A stretch of DNA of 64,000 nucleotides from Pogonophryne albipinna (taxonomy: Eukaryota > Chordata > Actinopteri > Perciformes > Artedidraconidae), in NCBI GenBank assembly GCA_028583405.1, contig CM053249.1:35168628-35232627 (forward strand), in the 5' to 3' direction. Below, piece after piece: positions 33,924 through 46,929 of this stretch. Every line of letters starts with the position of its first letter. Positions within the stretch are counted from its first letter, which is position 1. A program made the position numbers and the translations under genes. The notes below the pieces were generated by a model that was not told the DNA's origin, did no database searches, and saw nothing but the letters and a program-made list of their open reading frames with translations.

Positions 33924-35110
33924 TAAGGTTGGGTACCGAGAACCGGTTCCGGTTCGGAACCGGTTCCAACATATCGATTCCAGCGGCATCATTTAGAAAT
34001 GTGAATTTTGGTTCCGCTTTTCGATGCCTGAGGAAATGTAGCGTTGTACCTACACTTCCTACAGCGTAACCTGAGACCAGGGCCGGCCCGTTGCACTGGC
34101 GTAATAGATGTTCGCCTAGGGCACCAGATCTGTGGAGGCGCTGCACTGACAGCTCTGGGAGGGAAAACAAATGTTTTGACCGTTGGGGCTCATCCTAATT
34201 TTCGGCCTTGATGTAACAATATTCATAATTAAGTAAATGTAACACCCTTTTCATCCCGGTTACACTTTTCATTTGCCCTGTACGATGGGCGCTGTAAGTG
34301 ATGAAAATGGGGGATGTTGGCTTATCTGGCGCCCGCAGCTCACAGCCAAAGTGCGAGTGAGCGAGGGAGGGAGGGAGGGTGCACTGGAACTGGCGCTGTT
34401 GTTATTAGCATCTGGTGCTAGCTGCTCTAACGGAAGAAGAAGATGTTTCTACAATGATGTGGAGGGAGAGTCCTCTCCAGTCAGACTGAGAGGCTGATAA
34501 CTACAGCTCAGTGAGGTAAAGGACTCTTGAGTGTTTAGATAGTTCACTTTAGTCTAAATTATCTCAGTGGGTCTCAAACGTTTTGATCACAATTTATGTA
34601 AACACATATTTCCAATGCACTCCTTTATAATTATTGGGATAAAACAGGTTTGAAATCATTCCAATGTATACTATAGGACAGTAAACCAGACATATCGTTT
34701 TAAACTGGAGAGATAAAAAAATATGCATAAATAAAATATTAAAATAAGATATGAATGAACAACAAAAATAAAATACGTTACATGTATTTGTTATTGGCTA
34801 TGGTAGGTTATTGGTTATGTTCACATATTTAATTATTCAAATGTAAACCGATCTTTTTCATATGGGTGTTTAGAGTTGTACCCCCTAGATCTAGTCTCTA
34901 GTCATTCTGCTTAAAGTGCACCAGATTGAAGCATTTTACTTTAAAATGTTCAAACATTTCTTCCTGGTATGCCTGAGAAGGCAGATATGCTTGTTTTTCT
35001 CAACAAGAACTTAATCTTTTTTTTTACCCTGCCCCTCAAAGAATCGGAATTGAAAAGTAGAATCGGAATCGGAATCAGAATCGTGGAAATTCAAACGATA
35101 CCCAACCCTA
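33924..35110 (-). mobile_element. non-autonomous hAT, TIR TAGGGTTGGGTA, second copy
   Basis: Exact 8-bp TSD GTCAGGAT (33916-33923 and 35111-35118). The left TIR is TAAGGTTGGGTACCGAGAAC and the right TIR ends GATACCCAACCCTA. It is the inverted homologue of 14143-16153 and lacks the LINE insert, so the pair acts as an empty-site reference. Confidence 0.85.
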
Positions 35111-35118
35111 GTCAGGAT

Positions 35119-36355
35119 AAGTTCGACAAAATCGTTTTTTTTTCTTAGTTAGACTTTTATTTTATAAGTTTTCTAGAAAACCTACAAATAACTTCCAAAG
35201 GTCAACTTTATTTCTTTGCATATCATTTTGTTATTATTGTACTAAGTACTACTATAAGTACTTGGAACATTTTTGACATCCTCCTGAATCCATCTTTTTC
35301 ACATACACAGAACACAATTATAAAGGCCACACTTTTGTTTTTGCTCCATTTTCCATGAGCTGAAATCAGAGATCTAAGAAGGTTTCTATGAACACAAAAG
35401 GCCTCTCTCAAATACTGTTCACAAATGTTTCTAAATCTGTGTCAGTGAGCACTTCTCCTTTGCCGAGATAATCCATCAACCTCACAGGTGTGTCATATCG
35501 AGATGCTAAACTTAACCCGGCCACCATGAATCATCGAAATTCAAAGACATCCTTTTGTTTCCTTTCTTTATATCGAGATTTTAGAAAAAATGTCAGCAAA
35601 TCCCATCAAATAAGAATACAACTGTTTCAGTCGTAGTATCACAAAGCACAAACAGGTTCCTGTATACATTTGCGTGATCATATGATTAAGGGGATACAAA
35701 GGGAAAAATATTCATATGACCTTACAATATAACAAAGTTATTTTCTAATGTATTTTTTCTGAGAGGGCTACTTGCAATTTAACAACAGAGAAAAAACATC
35801 AGTTATGGCATACAGACGCACCTTCAACACGGTCCATTCATTGTTCCATTTCATTTCCTAAAACGTGTGACTTGCTATTAATAATATTGTGCTGTCTGAT
35901 TCCTTCTGGTCCTCTGATGTAAATGGCTGCACATCTCATGGGAGCGTGGTGTTGTAATGTGTTACTACAGAGGATGGAGGTGTCAGACTTTCAGCAAAGC
36001 AAAAGTAATTTACTGACTCCACAAACACACACACTCCGTCTCCTCATCCACACTACATTTATTTTGCACTTGATCAGCAAGTGGAACAATCAATACCTCT
36101 GCACTGAGTGAGTGGACTGCTGAGCCTCGTATCAAGATGGGTTTTCCCTCCCTGTCTTTCACACCCGGAGAGAAGGAATACGAGCGGGGGAGGAGGGGGA
36201 GGCGGAGACGCAGATGGACAAGTGCTTTTACGGCTGAGTCCTCCTCTGGCTCGCTGCCACACACACAGACTCTCTTTGTTTGCACGGCTACTAAACTAAT
36301 AGAGATAAAGGCAGGTTCCTGCTGGCCCTGAATTAGAAAGTCATTAAGGAATATA
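35119..36355. other. intergenic, no gene seen
   Basis: AT-rich. No exon or transposon ends recognised. Confidence 0.5.
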
Positions 36356-36356
36356 A

Positions 36357-36374
36357 ACACACACACACACACAC

Positions 36375-36420
<46 letters not shown>
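36357..36420 (+). repeat. (CA)n microsatellite with CGCA interruptions
   Basis: About 64 bases of CA with two 'acgcac' interruptions. Confidence 0.9.
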
Positions 36421-36421
<1 letters not shown>

Positions 36422-36879
36422 TGCACACACTACACACACAGTATTATACTATGTGTGTGTCGATGGCTCCATTTGACAAGTATGTGTGTGTGTGTGTCCC
36501 ATTATTGCATTACTATATACATTTTCATGAGGGGGTCTGGGACCAACAAGTCAAAAGTCAGGTTCCAAGTCCTAAACTGTGAGTTTTGAGTCTTTAACAA
36601 GTCAAGATGCAATTTTTTCAGCTGACACTAAGTCATGCATCAGTAGTTCTTTAATTATATCTCGCTCTTCATTGGACGCTGTCGGATGGTTTGAACAAAG
36701 GTTGGGGTTATGTCCACTCGCTGGGAATGAATAGTGGTCAACAATAGCTGATTCAGGGAATCAATTGATTTGTGCAACACCTTTTATACTACTCTTTTAA
36801 TGTTTGGGGTGGGGCCAAGGAAAAAAGTATTTCAAGCCAATAGCTTCAAGTCCTAGTGAGGCCATGGTGGAGCAGGAAT

Positions 36880-37010
36880 GCTATTTCTGAAGACCAACCC
36901 AGAAGTTAGCATCAAAGGGCTCCCTCCACTAGAAGCAATGGGATTTTCCCATTGGATTTTGGAATATTGCAGAAAATAAAATCTGTGGCAAAGACTCATG
37001 ATAAGATACT
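36880..37010 (+). mobile_element. unnamed dispersed repeat, copy B
   Basis: 'agaccaacccagaagttagc', 'atcaaagggctccctcc', 'gatttttcc'-like motifs and 'gcagaaaataaaatctgtgg' match copies A (11790-11957, reverse) and C (57806-57968). Confidence 0.6.
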
Positions 37011-37319
37011 GCAAAGTCAAGTTGCAAGTGTGTTTTACAATTTGTAAAGGTTAGTCATCACATCTGTGTCATATGTCGTATGTGCCAAGTCATGTGACTG
37101 GAGTCCCCTCCTTCCTCTGGTGGACAGGTTGGTGAGAAAGGGAAAGCAGAGAGTTCAGCAGGTGGAGGAACATTATGGATCCAAAGTCCTTTCTCCTTTT
37201 CTTCAAGATGAAGGATGAGATGTGGTCACTTCCCAAGCTTAAATGATGCTTTTATTATTATCATTTGTACTAGATTATCATTACTGACTAAGATATGTAA
37301 TGTTGTAACTGGTACAGCT

Positions 37320-37553
37320 GCGAGATAGTTGGATCAACAGATCTACACCAACACGTCTGTTCCCGTGGTCCTGCCTGACCGTAAAGCTTCTTTTATCTTT
37401 TTTATACAAACATGATCATTTATATAATTTGGATTGTTATAAATGTGTTATTTTATTATATTTCTCCACATCAATTCATGGCACATCTGTGAGTCCTGGG
37501 GAGAGATCCTCCTCGGTGGCTCTCCCAGAGGTTTATAAAATAATGTTTAACTG
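37320..37553 (+). mobile_element. diverged LINE 3' end
   Basis: 'gagtcctggggagagatcct' and 'ggctctcccagaggttt' resemble the better preserved LINE 3' end at 53755-53805 ('cctgggagagggatccc', 'ctctccctgaggtttc'). The 72-bp tandem array follows directly. Confidence 0.5.
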
Positions 37554-38092
37554 TGAGGTTCACCCTGAGTTTCCCCTTGTTACTGCGAAGGTCTGAGGAC
37601 AGGTAGGGGTACACACAATGGGATGTGAGGTTCACCCTGAGTTTCCCCTTGTTACTGCGAAGGTCTGAGGACAGGTAGGGGTACACACAATGGGATGTGA
37701 GGTTCACCCTGAGTTTCCCCTTGTTACTGCGAAGGTCTGAGGACAGGTAGGGGTACACACAATGGGATGTGAGTTTCACCCTGAGTTTCCCCTTGTTACT
37801 GCGAAGGTCTGAGGACAGGTAGGGGTACACACAATGGGATGTGAGGTTCACCCTGAGTTTCCCCTTGTTACTGCGAAGGTCTGAGGACAGGTAGGGGTAC
37901 ACACAATGGGATGTGAGGTTCACCCTGACTTTCCCCTTGTTACTGCGAAGGTCTGAGGACAGGTAGGGGTACACACAATGGGATGTGAGGTTCACCCTGA
38001 GTTTCCCCTTGTTACTGCGAAGGTCTGAGGACAGGTAGGGGTACACACAATGGGATGTGAGGTTCACCCTGAGTTTCCCCTTGTTACTGCTA
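37554..38092 (+). repeat. 72-bp minisatellite, about 7.4 copies
   Basis: The unit begins 'gtgaggttcaccctgagttt' and contains 'gcgaaggtctgaggacagg' and 'gtacacacaatggg'. Copies are almost identical (variants 'gtgagtttcac' and 'ctgactttcc'). Since 72 is a multiple of three, a 24-residue repeat stays open on the minus strand. That is not evidence of a gene. Confidence 0.95.
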
Positions 38093-38687
38093 TTTTATAG
38101 AGAGACAAGCACAAAAGTCAAAGTAAAAAGAAAACATCTAAAGACCAACACGTTCTCATCAATGGTTAAGTGGCAGCATTGTAAAAGCTAAATGAACATA
38201 ACATGAACATAAAGGTGTTGAGATTGTATAAATGTGTGTATTACACGTAACTGATTATTGCACCACTGCTGAGTGAAGATGCAGTGTGTGTGAGTGCAAG
38301 ATAGTGTGTACTGTAGAACCAAGTGGAAATACCTAAGTATCTTAAAGTACCTGGATATTGCACCTCAGTACAGTATTTGAGTTAATGTACTTCAAATAGT
38401 TTCACAGCATTAACCACGATCCAAAGAGAGAAGGGATTCAAAGAGAGGAGAACAAGGAACAGATATAAGACAGACAACAAGATGGCAGCAGAAGACAACG
38501 GGTCTCACAAGCTCACAGGTTTCAATATCAGGAGCTAGTCTCCCCCCCTCTCTCTTGTCGTCTCTACATTAGTTAAGATGGCTGCCGGTGGCAGCCGAGT
38601 GTTTAAAGCTCTCGAGGTGCCGGATGCTAAAATTAGCTAATTTGTTAGCTCTGATTTCTGTAAGAAATCCTCACGCATGGAGCAACT
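38093..38687. other. intergenic with MITE relic
   Basis: 'aagtggaaatacctaagtat' to 'gtacttcaaatag' (38320-38400) is another 'aagtacct'-type MITE relic. Nothing else seen. Confidence 0.4.
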
Positions 38688-38688
38688 G

Positions 38689-38689
<1 letters not shown>

Positions 38690-38740
<51 letters not shown>
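38690..38740 (+). repeat. (CA)n microsatellite
   Basis: About 50 bases of pure CA. Confidence 0.95.
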
Positions 38741-38743
<3 letters not shown>

Positions 38744-38860
38744 GAGGGGCCAACAGGTCACACTGCAGCTCACACACAGGTGTGTTTTATGCTACATGTT
38801 ATCTTCCAATGGTCGTAGAGATAAAGTTATAGATAACTTATATTATAACATTTACACTCA

Positions 38861-38887
38861 CACACACACACGCACATGCACACGCAC

Positions 38888-38953
<66 letters not shown>
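38861..38953 (+). repeat. (CA)n microsatellite with CGCA/TGCA interruptions at its start
   Basis: CA run of about 90 bases, imperfect for the first 30. Confidence 0.95.
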
Positions 38954-38956
<3 letters not shown>

Positions 38957-39274
38957 TGAAGCATAACAATACGGATGCCTAAACCAGGCTCAGCCAGCAG
39001 TAAAATGTGTTCATAAAAAAAGAGAGAACGGCATATGGATCCCCAGCAGAGGCATTCTTATTTCTATCGCTGAAATTCATTACGGATTCTCACAATGAGT
39101 GTGTGAGAACTCTGCGTTTGTTCTCGGCTAAACAAAGGCACATGTGCTGGTTTTCAGAGCGGGATGCAGCGCGGCCTGATTTCAAAGGCACAACTTGAAA
39201 GACGACAGACAGCTATTTACAATATTTATACATTTAGGATGCTGATACTATGCATATTACATGTCTGTCTTCCA

Positions 39275-39278
<4 letters not shown>

Positions 39279-39328
<50 letters not shown>
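39279..39328 (+). repeat. (GT)n microsatellite
   Basis: About 50 bases of pure GT between two stretches that look constrained. Confidence 0.95.
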
Positions 39329-39329
<1 letters not shown>

Positions 39330-39330
<1 letters not shown>

Positions 39331-39560
39331 TACGATGACAACAGTGGGGAAGGGGACCACTGATGAAAAAAGGTTACTTTGGAAATTCTCTGATAATTGG
39401 CGCCTTAAAAGGAGCTCATTTTTAACTATGTCACCACGACTGCTCGATGACAATTAATCTGTTTGCGGCTGCTTCCTTGGCATCTGTGCCAATTACTTTA
39501 TATGCTAATATATGTAAATGACATCTCAGATGCCAGTTTCAAGTGTTATGCGAGTGGCGT
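39330..39560. other. possible conserved non-coding element
   Basis: Complex, repeat-free sequence with 'gataattggcgccttaaaag', 'tcgatgacaattaatctg' and 'gccaattactttatatgcta', rich in homeodomain-type TAAT cores. It has no coding frame with splice support. Conservation is a guess from texture. Confidence 0.25.
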
Positions 39561-41018
39561 ATTGTGTCTTTTTTTAAAGTCATATTGTGCTTTAAATTCG
39601 GAGGTGTGGAAGTTATTGATTTCCTCTCTGGCTCATAAACACATTTACTGACTCACACACATCTCCCATCAGTCCAGGGATTTCTGTTTCTGGATTTGTC
39701 TCTCGTCATGGACATCAAAAGTATTTAAAAATAAAATATTCATTTACACAAAAGGAAATGGTTTGCTCATAATACCAGAAGGAACAGCAGATGAGTTTGT
39801 ATGATCTGAGAAAGTAACAATGTCTGCACTGACAATTCCACATATTGCCGATGCATTCATGTCCCATAGAAAACACTGTTTGTGTCATTCTGCAAAAATA
39901 CATGTGTTGAGCGTTTCTGTATTTGTGTAATATCAGTTGTTTGAGTCTTAACAGTTCAATTCCAATGTTTGGTGTACAAAACATTTATTTATTTTCCTAA
40001 AGTTGATTAGATTTCCTCTGAGATATCACTGCTTGTTCTACTCCAGGTATTAGCCAGTGCCAAGGCTCTCGCCTGGGTAACACTTTATTAGAATCCTTTA
40101 CTAAGCATGAATAAGCTGTCTGTAGACACCCTGCTCTTTATTCCACACCATGCTGTCCGTATTATTATATACATGGAAAAGAGCTTCTTCATATATTTGT
40201 CAATCAGTATGACTCTTCTGAAGAATATATGATGTGCAAAGAGTCATGACAACCTAACAAAGTGTTATTAATCATTTATAAACCATGCCACAGCCAAGTT
40301 TAAATTGTGTTAAAAATGCATGAAGACAAATCAGTTTATGATAATAACAATTACAAATAATTAACACTATGCTTTGATATTTTAATAAAGCATAACACTT
40401 AAGCACCAGATAGAGATGATACATAAGGGGAGATATCGTAACAAACACATTCATAATAATTTACAGATACATTAAAAACTATTTACTAAGAGTTGATATA
40501 CTGCTTATAAACGTTGATTAGGAGCAGTGAAATAAAGGGCTCCGTGTTAGAGCAAAACAAAAGGACCAAGACACACATTTGATCAAATGTAACACAATAA
40601 GCAGATTAAGGGCAGGGTTGACATTTCAAGGAAGTATATTATGGCATATGGACAGATAATACTATTTGTCAAAAACATATTTATTTGCAGTAATTTTCCC
40701 GTCATCAGAGTGACACACTCATTCCCAAGTATCACGACATCATTCAGAGACATGGAATCAGACAGATATGATACACTGTGTGTGTTGTATGGGATGCTCT
40801 TTGAGATCAAATCAATCCTTTGAATTTAGATGTCCATCATGTATTCATGTACACACCTGAGAAGTATATAGGAAGCTGCATAACTAAAACCTCCTGTGGT
40901 GTTGCTGTAATGATAATGAAGCACTTCTTCGTCTCCCTCTCCTGTCGCACTGCAGCCTCCCTCTCTCAGCTGAAGATGTCACTGTTGTATACCAAATATC
41001 TGCTGCCGCAACCTCTCA
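39561..41018. other. intergenic, no gene seen
   Basis: AT-rich with short frames only. Confidence 0.5.
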
Positions 41019-41679
41019 CTGTGTGTGTGTGTGTGTGTGTGTGTGTCAGATGAGAGAGTGTGTTTCTATGTTCATCAGTGAGAAACAAAGCTATGTTGTA
41101 TTGAAGGCGTTTGACTGTGAAGTTTTGACAATGCAGGGGGGGGGCACAAGGAAACAATCCATTAGAATTAATCCAGCTGAGTGATCTTTAAATACGAGAT
41201 AAACACATTAATGTACATGTAAACCGCATACAAATAAAACTAGATTACCTTTTTGAATTTGATTGTTGAACAAATACAAATAACCTGGTTTAAATGTGAC
41301 ATTTTATGGTCTTAAATTATCTTAATATTGTCTTATTATTTTACACCTTATTTAGTCCTTAAAATCTTGAAAGTTCCTCTCACGTCACGTCACATGGAAC
41401 ACACAGAAGGCCTAAAATCCAACTAAGATATTCCAGTGCAAAAGTGTTCATGAGAATAATGTGCTGTTTGAGGAGTGGTGCCACGCTCAGTTTGAACACA
41501 CATTAGTTGTTATCCGCTTTTCACCGTCCTTTTTCCGGCAACGTTGTGATATTTTCTTTAAGACCTGGGAGGTTATGATTTAATAATTATATTTAGGTTC
41601 AGCGGGAGAGAGACGATTAAAATAGAGTCAAAATAAAAGTCACAGTAACGAAAACAAGAGGCTGAGCGTGAGATGCTCC

Positions 41680-42054
<375 letters not shown>

Positions 42055-42058
<4 letters not shown>

Positions 42059-42600
42059 TGACTTGTGGTTGTGGTCTTTGTTAAATGGCTCTGTGCGCAG
42101 GTTGATGGCTCGTGATTTTATCTGCAGACGGGAACAGCAACATTTTCATTTCAACTGATCCACAGCAGCGTGGCTTGTAGCCTGGGTCAAACGGTGCATT
42201 GAAACATGTATTAATTAGGACAATATTATAGAGACATGTTGAGGACAATCAATACATACATAGAGCAAATATTCCAAAGTATTCCCATGTCTAGTGACAG
42301 CAGCTCACCAGTGTGCAGAGTGACAGAGCAACTCAATCAAATAATCCTCCTTAAATATCACAGGGACTCTTATAGTATTAGAGTGACATGAAAATACATT
42401 CTGAAATATTATGTTCATGAATGAACAAGAGGATGAAACATGCTCTGTGCAATTGATCAAAATCCCAATGTCCTTGTGTTCAAAGAGCAGCTGTTTAAGT
42501 TTCATATCATGCCTCTACTGCCTCTAACAGAACCAGAAGTCCTGTGTTGGTCCTGCAGAGGGACATTTAGGAAGGATTGTGCATGTACTAATAAGAGCAG
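42055..42600. other. intergenic, no gene seen
   Basis: No exon signal recognised. Confidence 0.45.
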
Positions 42601-42629
42601 TGGGCAGCAGTTAATAAGCGATAGTGTCC

Positions 42630-42698
42630 ATTTAGGGACCTGACCCGGCGACCTTCTGGTTTCTCAGCAGAGTCCTTATGGACTGAGCTACTGAGGCC
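42630..42698 (-). mobile_element. tRNA-derived SINE head
   Basis: Read in reverse it begins 'ggcctcagtagctcagtcc', with an A-box-like 'tagctcagt', and continues to 'aaccagaaggtcgccgggtc', a B-box-like region. This is the pol III promoter layout of fish tRNA-type SINEs. The body and tail beyond about 42600 are not recognisable. Confidence 0.55.
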
Positions 42699-43606
42699 CT
42701 ATCCCTGCATGGGGGGCTCATGTGTAACTATCTCTGTTCTCCGAATCAAATCCAGTAAATGTGTTATTTTTAAACTTTCTGTCCAAGAAAACACTCAGGT
42801 GCAGCTTCTTCCTGACCTGACACTGCCCCCCCCCCCCCCCCCCCCTCTATTTATCAGGCTGTGTGACTTTCTGATCCTTCTCTGTAGCAGCGGTGTGAGA
42901 GCTAACACTCCTCCATGTGATTATGGGGGGCCCCGGGCTGCTGTCTATCTGGAGAGACCCCCCCCCAGAGACCCCCGACCACACGCTACCAACCAGCCCC
43001 GCTTTGATTGTGCCTAACTGATCTCCACACTCCTAAGTGTCCCCCTCCCTGAACCAGGTAGAGCTCTGTGTCTGCAGAGGACACACTGCTCATGGTTTAT
43101 GACTCAAAGTGATATCATGTCAAACTCTCTGTTTATGTCTCTTAGAAGCTGAATTTGAGGATTGTACAAAACAAATAGCGCACTTTCTGTATTTGACCCA
43201 GTGGCGTGGCTTTATGATCAGTTGGCCCTCTTGGTCCAGACCTGAACATCTCAGAAACTGTTGAACTGCCATTGAAATGTGTGTCATGGTCCCCAGATGG
43301 GGAAGATACTGTGAGCTGCTTCATGTGCTGTTTTTACTGAAATGTCTGAAGGTTCATCATGAAGTTTTATGAACTTTATGAAATGTATAAATGTATTATT
43401 TCATGGATGACAGGAAAGAGAGGGAGAGACAGACCGGAGGTAAATGAGGAAAAAGAGAAGAGTTTCTGAGCCAAACACACACTGTGGGTTTCCTGCTGTA
43501 GCTCACAGCTAGTCTGCACGTTGGCTATTTGGCTCAGATGGACATGAGCACGCAGCAGATAAAAGCACCACTCTGGTTTCTGTGATCAGACTATATGTTT
43601 TTTTTC

Positions 43607-43800
43607 CATATTTAAATCCATGTATCACAATTGATGCTGTACACACAAGATGTAATGAGTGCCGACCTTTCCCAGGGCAGCATAAAGTATGGTTTTATTG
43701 GATAACCTGGGGTGGCACATACCACAAGGTGAGCTTTCATTTTTGGATTGGAAGGGCTTGTTTTTTCCGTCTGTGGACCCCGTTAGACTCAGTTTTCACT
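43607..43800 (+). repeat. diverged direct repeat, copy 1 (with 44758-44935)
   Basis: 'ccatatttaaatccat' and 'ggtgagctttcatttttgga' with the bases after it recur at 44758 and 44829. Spacing between the two motifs differs (121 versus 71 bases). Confidence 0.6.
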
Positions 43801-44357
43801 AAGACTTGCTATATGGGTAAGTTAACTTATCCAGCTGGGGATAAAGTAACTAAGCAACAGCCAGCTGATACTGGCAACATGACTGCGGACACTAAGGATC
43901 AGAACCAAACTACCAGGACATCTCAAAACATTATACAAAATAAATAAAGCCACTTTGTGAGCCAATTGTTCAAACCATGGTCATATTGCGATAACGAATT
44001 TTAGACTGGCCTGTTTTTACGTTTACACATCACAGATTTGCTGCACTAATGCCTTATTAAGATCGTAGTGTAATATAGGGCTGCAGCACACTTTTCCAAA
44101 CTGAGAATATTAGAACTCTACAGGACATCTGCCAGGACATACAGACTGACATCCTGCATACAGCCGGATTAAAACATTATTTCAATTAAGAGCAATTTAA
44201 CTTTCAAACACAAAATAGTTCACTTTCTGTTTGCTTTCTTTCTTCCTTGTAACTTTCTCTTCCAAAAACGTATGAGGGATGTCCGAGGCTCCTACGATTG
44301 GTCACAAACTCAACCGTCACTCCTGAAGCTGTTTGAGTTTTGTCTCCTTTTCAGTTT

Positions 44358-44451
44358 TTCCTGATGTTCCTCGATGCCACCTCTGTGAGGCGTTTAAAGA
44401 CTATGAAGGAGTGGACAGTGGCGCTGCCTGTGATTGGCTCTTCACACAGGT
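44358..44451 (+). CDS. candidate host exon with UBA-like end
   Basis: Acceptor 'ctccttttcag' and donor 'cag|gtgagt' bound 94 bases. One open frame ends 'YEGVDSGAACDWLFTQ'. Helix three of UBA domains in UBASH3-type phosphatases ends similarly ('ACDWLF'), and the spacing back to 'PRCHLCEAF' also fits helix two. No neighbouring exon of that gene could be found with confidence, so this may be chance. Confidence 0.3.
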
Positions 44452-44757
44452 GAGTCTGCCTCCACAGCGCTCCGTGACATTTCCCAGACGGACTCCCTGA
44501 GGGGGGAGCGTCTGCCTCTCCATTAGTTCAGCCTCTGTGTGGCTGTAAGGGGGCTGAACTACACACTGTTTTAAAAGTCATACTTTTAACGCAAAACATA
44601 GCAGCCCCCCCCCCAGGGTCCTGTGTTCACCGTGGTATTTAGTTCCATGCTATCCGTCTGAACCTTTCATGAAAATGATGCTCAACATCAGCACCAAGCT
44701 GAAAGCACAGTGTTCCTGCGATCAGACACTCTGTTCTTTTACAGGGACAAGCAGTCT

Positions 44758-44935
44758 GCCATATTTAAATCCATTATCATTCATGCTTGAGCTACATAGG
44801 AATCGTAATGGATGAAGTCACAACAAGATGGTGAGCTTTCATTTTTGGATTGGAAGGGCTTGTGTTTTCAGTCTTTGTACTTCGTGAAACTCACTTTTTA
44901 ATACGTTTGTGTATTATGGGTAATGTATTAAAAGT
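44758..44935 (+). repeat. diverged direct repeat, copy 2
   Basis: Partner of 43607-43800. Confidence 0.6.
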
Positions 44936-45609
44936 TGACTTCTGAAACGACTTTGTGTTTTCTACTGTTTGGATGCAGCATGAGGAAATGACAAGTGAAG
45001 AATCTGCATCATCAGCTGATGGCAGCTGTATCATCAGCACACAGCAATGATCTGATAACGCCATTAGTAAATATATACACATCACACTGGTGTACTTGCT
45101 TATGTAAGAATATTGATGGGTATCGTAGTATATGAGATACAAATGTACTTGTGGTGCAGGTGAAAGAAAGCAGCCGTGTGGGGGGGTCATGAGCAGCTTC
45201 CGCCTCAGCTCGGCTGCCATATGTGAGGGTGTGTTTCAGCCCCCCCCCGACATGTTCTAAGGTCACTGTACTGCTGAGGTGTGTGTGTGTGTCTGTGGAT
45301 GGAGCAGGTCACCTCCACCTGACTCTGCCAGGTCATCTGTCGCAGAACATCTTAATCACTGCTAACAACCAGCAGGCCATCTGTCTGGTCAGCCTCCGCT
45401 ATATCAGCCACAGAATAGCCATATGTGTGTTTGGTTTCCAATCATTTCAGAAGAGGGTTGGTCTCCATCTGTAGACTCCTCCTGCCTCCTGACCTCGCTT
45501 TTTTCGCAACAGGAAATGGTAAAATTGGCAATGAAACATTATTTTGTATTATCTAATGATGACTAAACTATGAGGTGACTACTGTGGTCCTGTGGCTACA
45601 GGTGGTCTG

Positions 45610-46115
45610 ACTTTGTTCAGAGATAGAACAAGACTCAGATTTGATACTTTACTTAAGTAAAAGTAGCACATTTATTTATAAAAGTACTCTGTCACTAATC
45701 AAAGTCCTGCATTCAAATGTGACTCAAGCAAAAGTCCAAAAGTATTGACATCAAATGATACTGAAAGTACCAAAAGTAAAGCTATGCCTTACAGAGTAAG
45801 CAAGCAGCATTTGACTGTTGTACACAAACCCAGTTTTCATACACAAATATTTGACGTTAAAACTTTTTGTAATATATAGTATCATTTTACTTTGTTGTAC
45901 CATTTAGTTCGCTAGTTTTCTTTCTTACGGATGCACTATGTTTAAAGTTTACAACATGTATTTGAATGCAACATCAGAAAATAACTGTTTAATAAATGTA
46001 GTAGAGTAAATTACATGATTTTGAAATAGTGTGTATCAAACGAATGAAATAGCATTTCATGGAAATACCGTTATGTATTGTACTTCAAAATTGTACTTAG
46101 TTACTTTCAACCATT
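45610..46115 (-). mobile_element. MITE of the 'aagtaactaagtac' type
   Basis: The right end read in reverse gives 'caatggttgaaagtaactaa' and 'gtacaattttgaagtacaat'. The left part has 'tactttacttaagtaaaagt' and 'aaagtcctgcattcaaatg'. This is a common non-autonomous fish transposon. Exact ends and TSD were not fixed. Confidence 0.5.
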
Positions 46116-46546
46116 GCTGTCCTCATGATGTCTTGAGTGGTGGCTCACAGCATAACTGACTGCTGACAATATTTTTGCTTCATAATAATATTACTAAAAG
46201 TAATCATTCAAAAATGATATAAATAATGACATTTAACATAAAAAAGATATGTTGTGTACTCTGAGCTGTAATAAAGCAGCTGTTGCATGAGATGGACCAC
46301 AGCCTTTCTCTAGCTTTATGAAAGTGAAATACACTCAAATGTCTTCTCTTTATGAATCATATTTTAAACTCATATTACAGACACAGATAATAAATGCAGC
46401 AAATAACTACTCTTCATTCTGTTTCCTTAAGGGCACTTGCATTGCTATGCAGCGCTCATCTGCTTTTTATACAGACCATGTTATTTCTTATCATACATCG
46501 GACTGTTTGTTTTCCTCTTTGTCCCCCAAAGCATAGATGGTCTCAT

Positions 46547-46927
46547 CAGATGGACCGTCCATCATGGACCCATCATGGACCCATCACGGACCCATGGTAC
46601 CATCCATCATGGACCCATCATGGACCCATCATGGACCCATCATGGACCCATGGTACCGTCCATCATGGACCCATCATGGACCCATGGTACCGTCCATCAT
46701 GGACCCATCACGGACCCATGGTACCGTCCATCATGGACCCATCATGGACCCATCATGGACCCATGGTACCGCCCATCATGGACCCATCATGGACCCATCA
46801 TGGACCCATGGTACCGCCCATCATTGACCCATCATGGACCCTTCATGGACCCATCATGGACCCATGGTACCGCCCATCATTGACCCATCATGGACCCTTT
46901 ATGGACACATCATGGACCCATGGTACC
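46547..46927 (+). repeat. 11-bp minisatellite with KpnI-type variants
   Basis: The basic unit 'catcatggacc' is broken every two to four units by 'catggtaccgtc' or 'catggtaccgcc'. All three forward frames stay open because 11 is not a multiple of three and the unit has no stop. Confidence 0.95.
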
Positions 46928-46929
46928 GT

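Noticed and set aside
37471..38067. 198-codon minus-strand frame made of 24-residue repeats
   Set aside because: The frame follows from a 72-bp tandem array without stops in that phase. There is no splice signal, start context or known family, and the unit derives from a LINE tail.
45223..45474. Possible exon with 'GHLHLTLPGHLSQNILITANN'
   Set aside because: The frame is open and an AG lies at 45307, but no convincing donor or recognised family was found. It could not be tied to the UBA-like exon.
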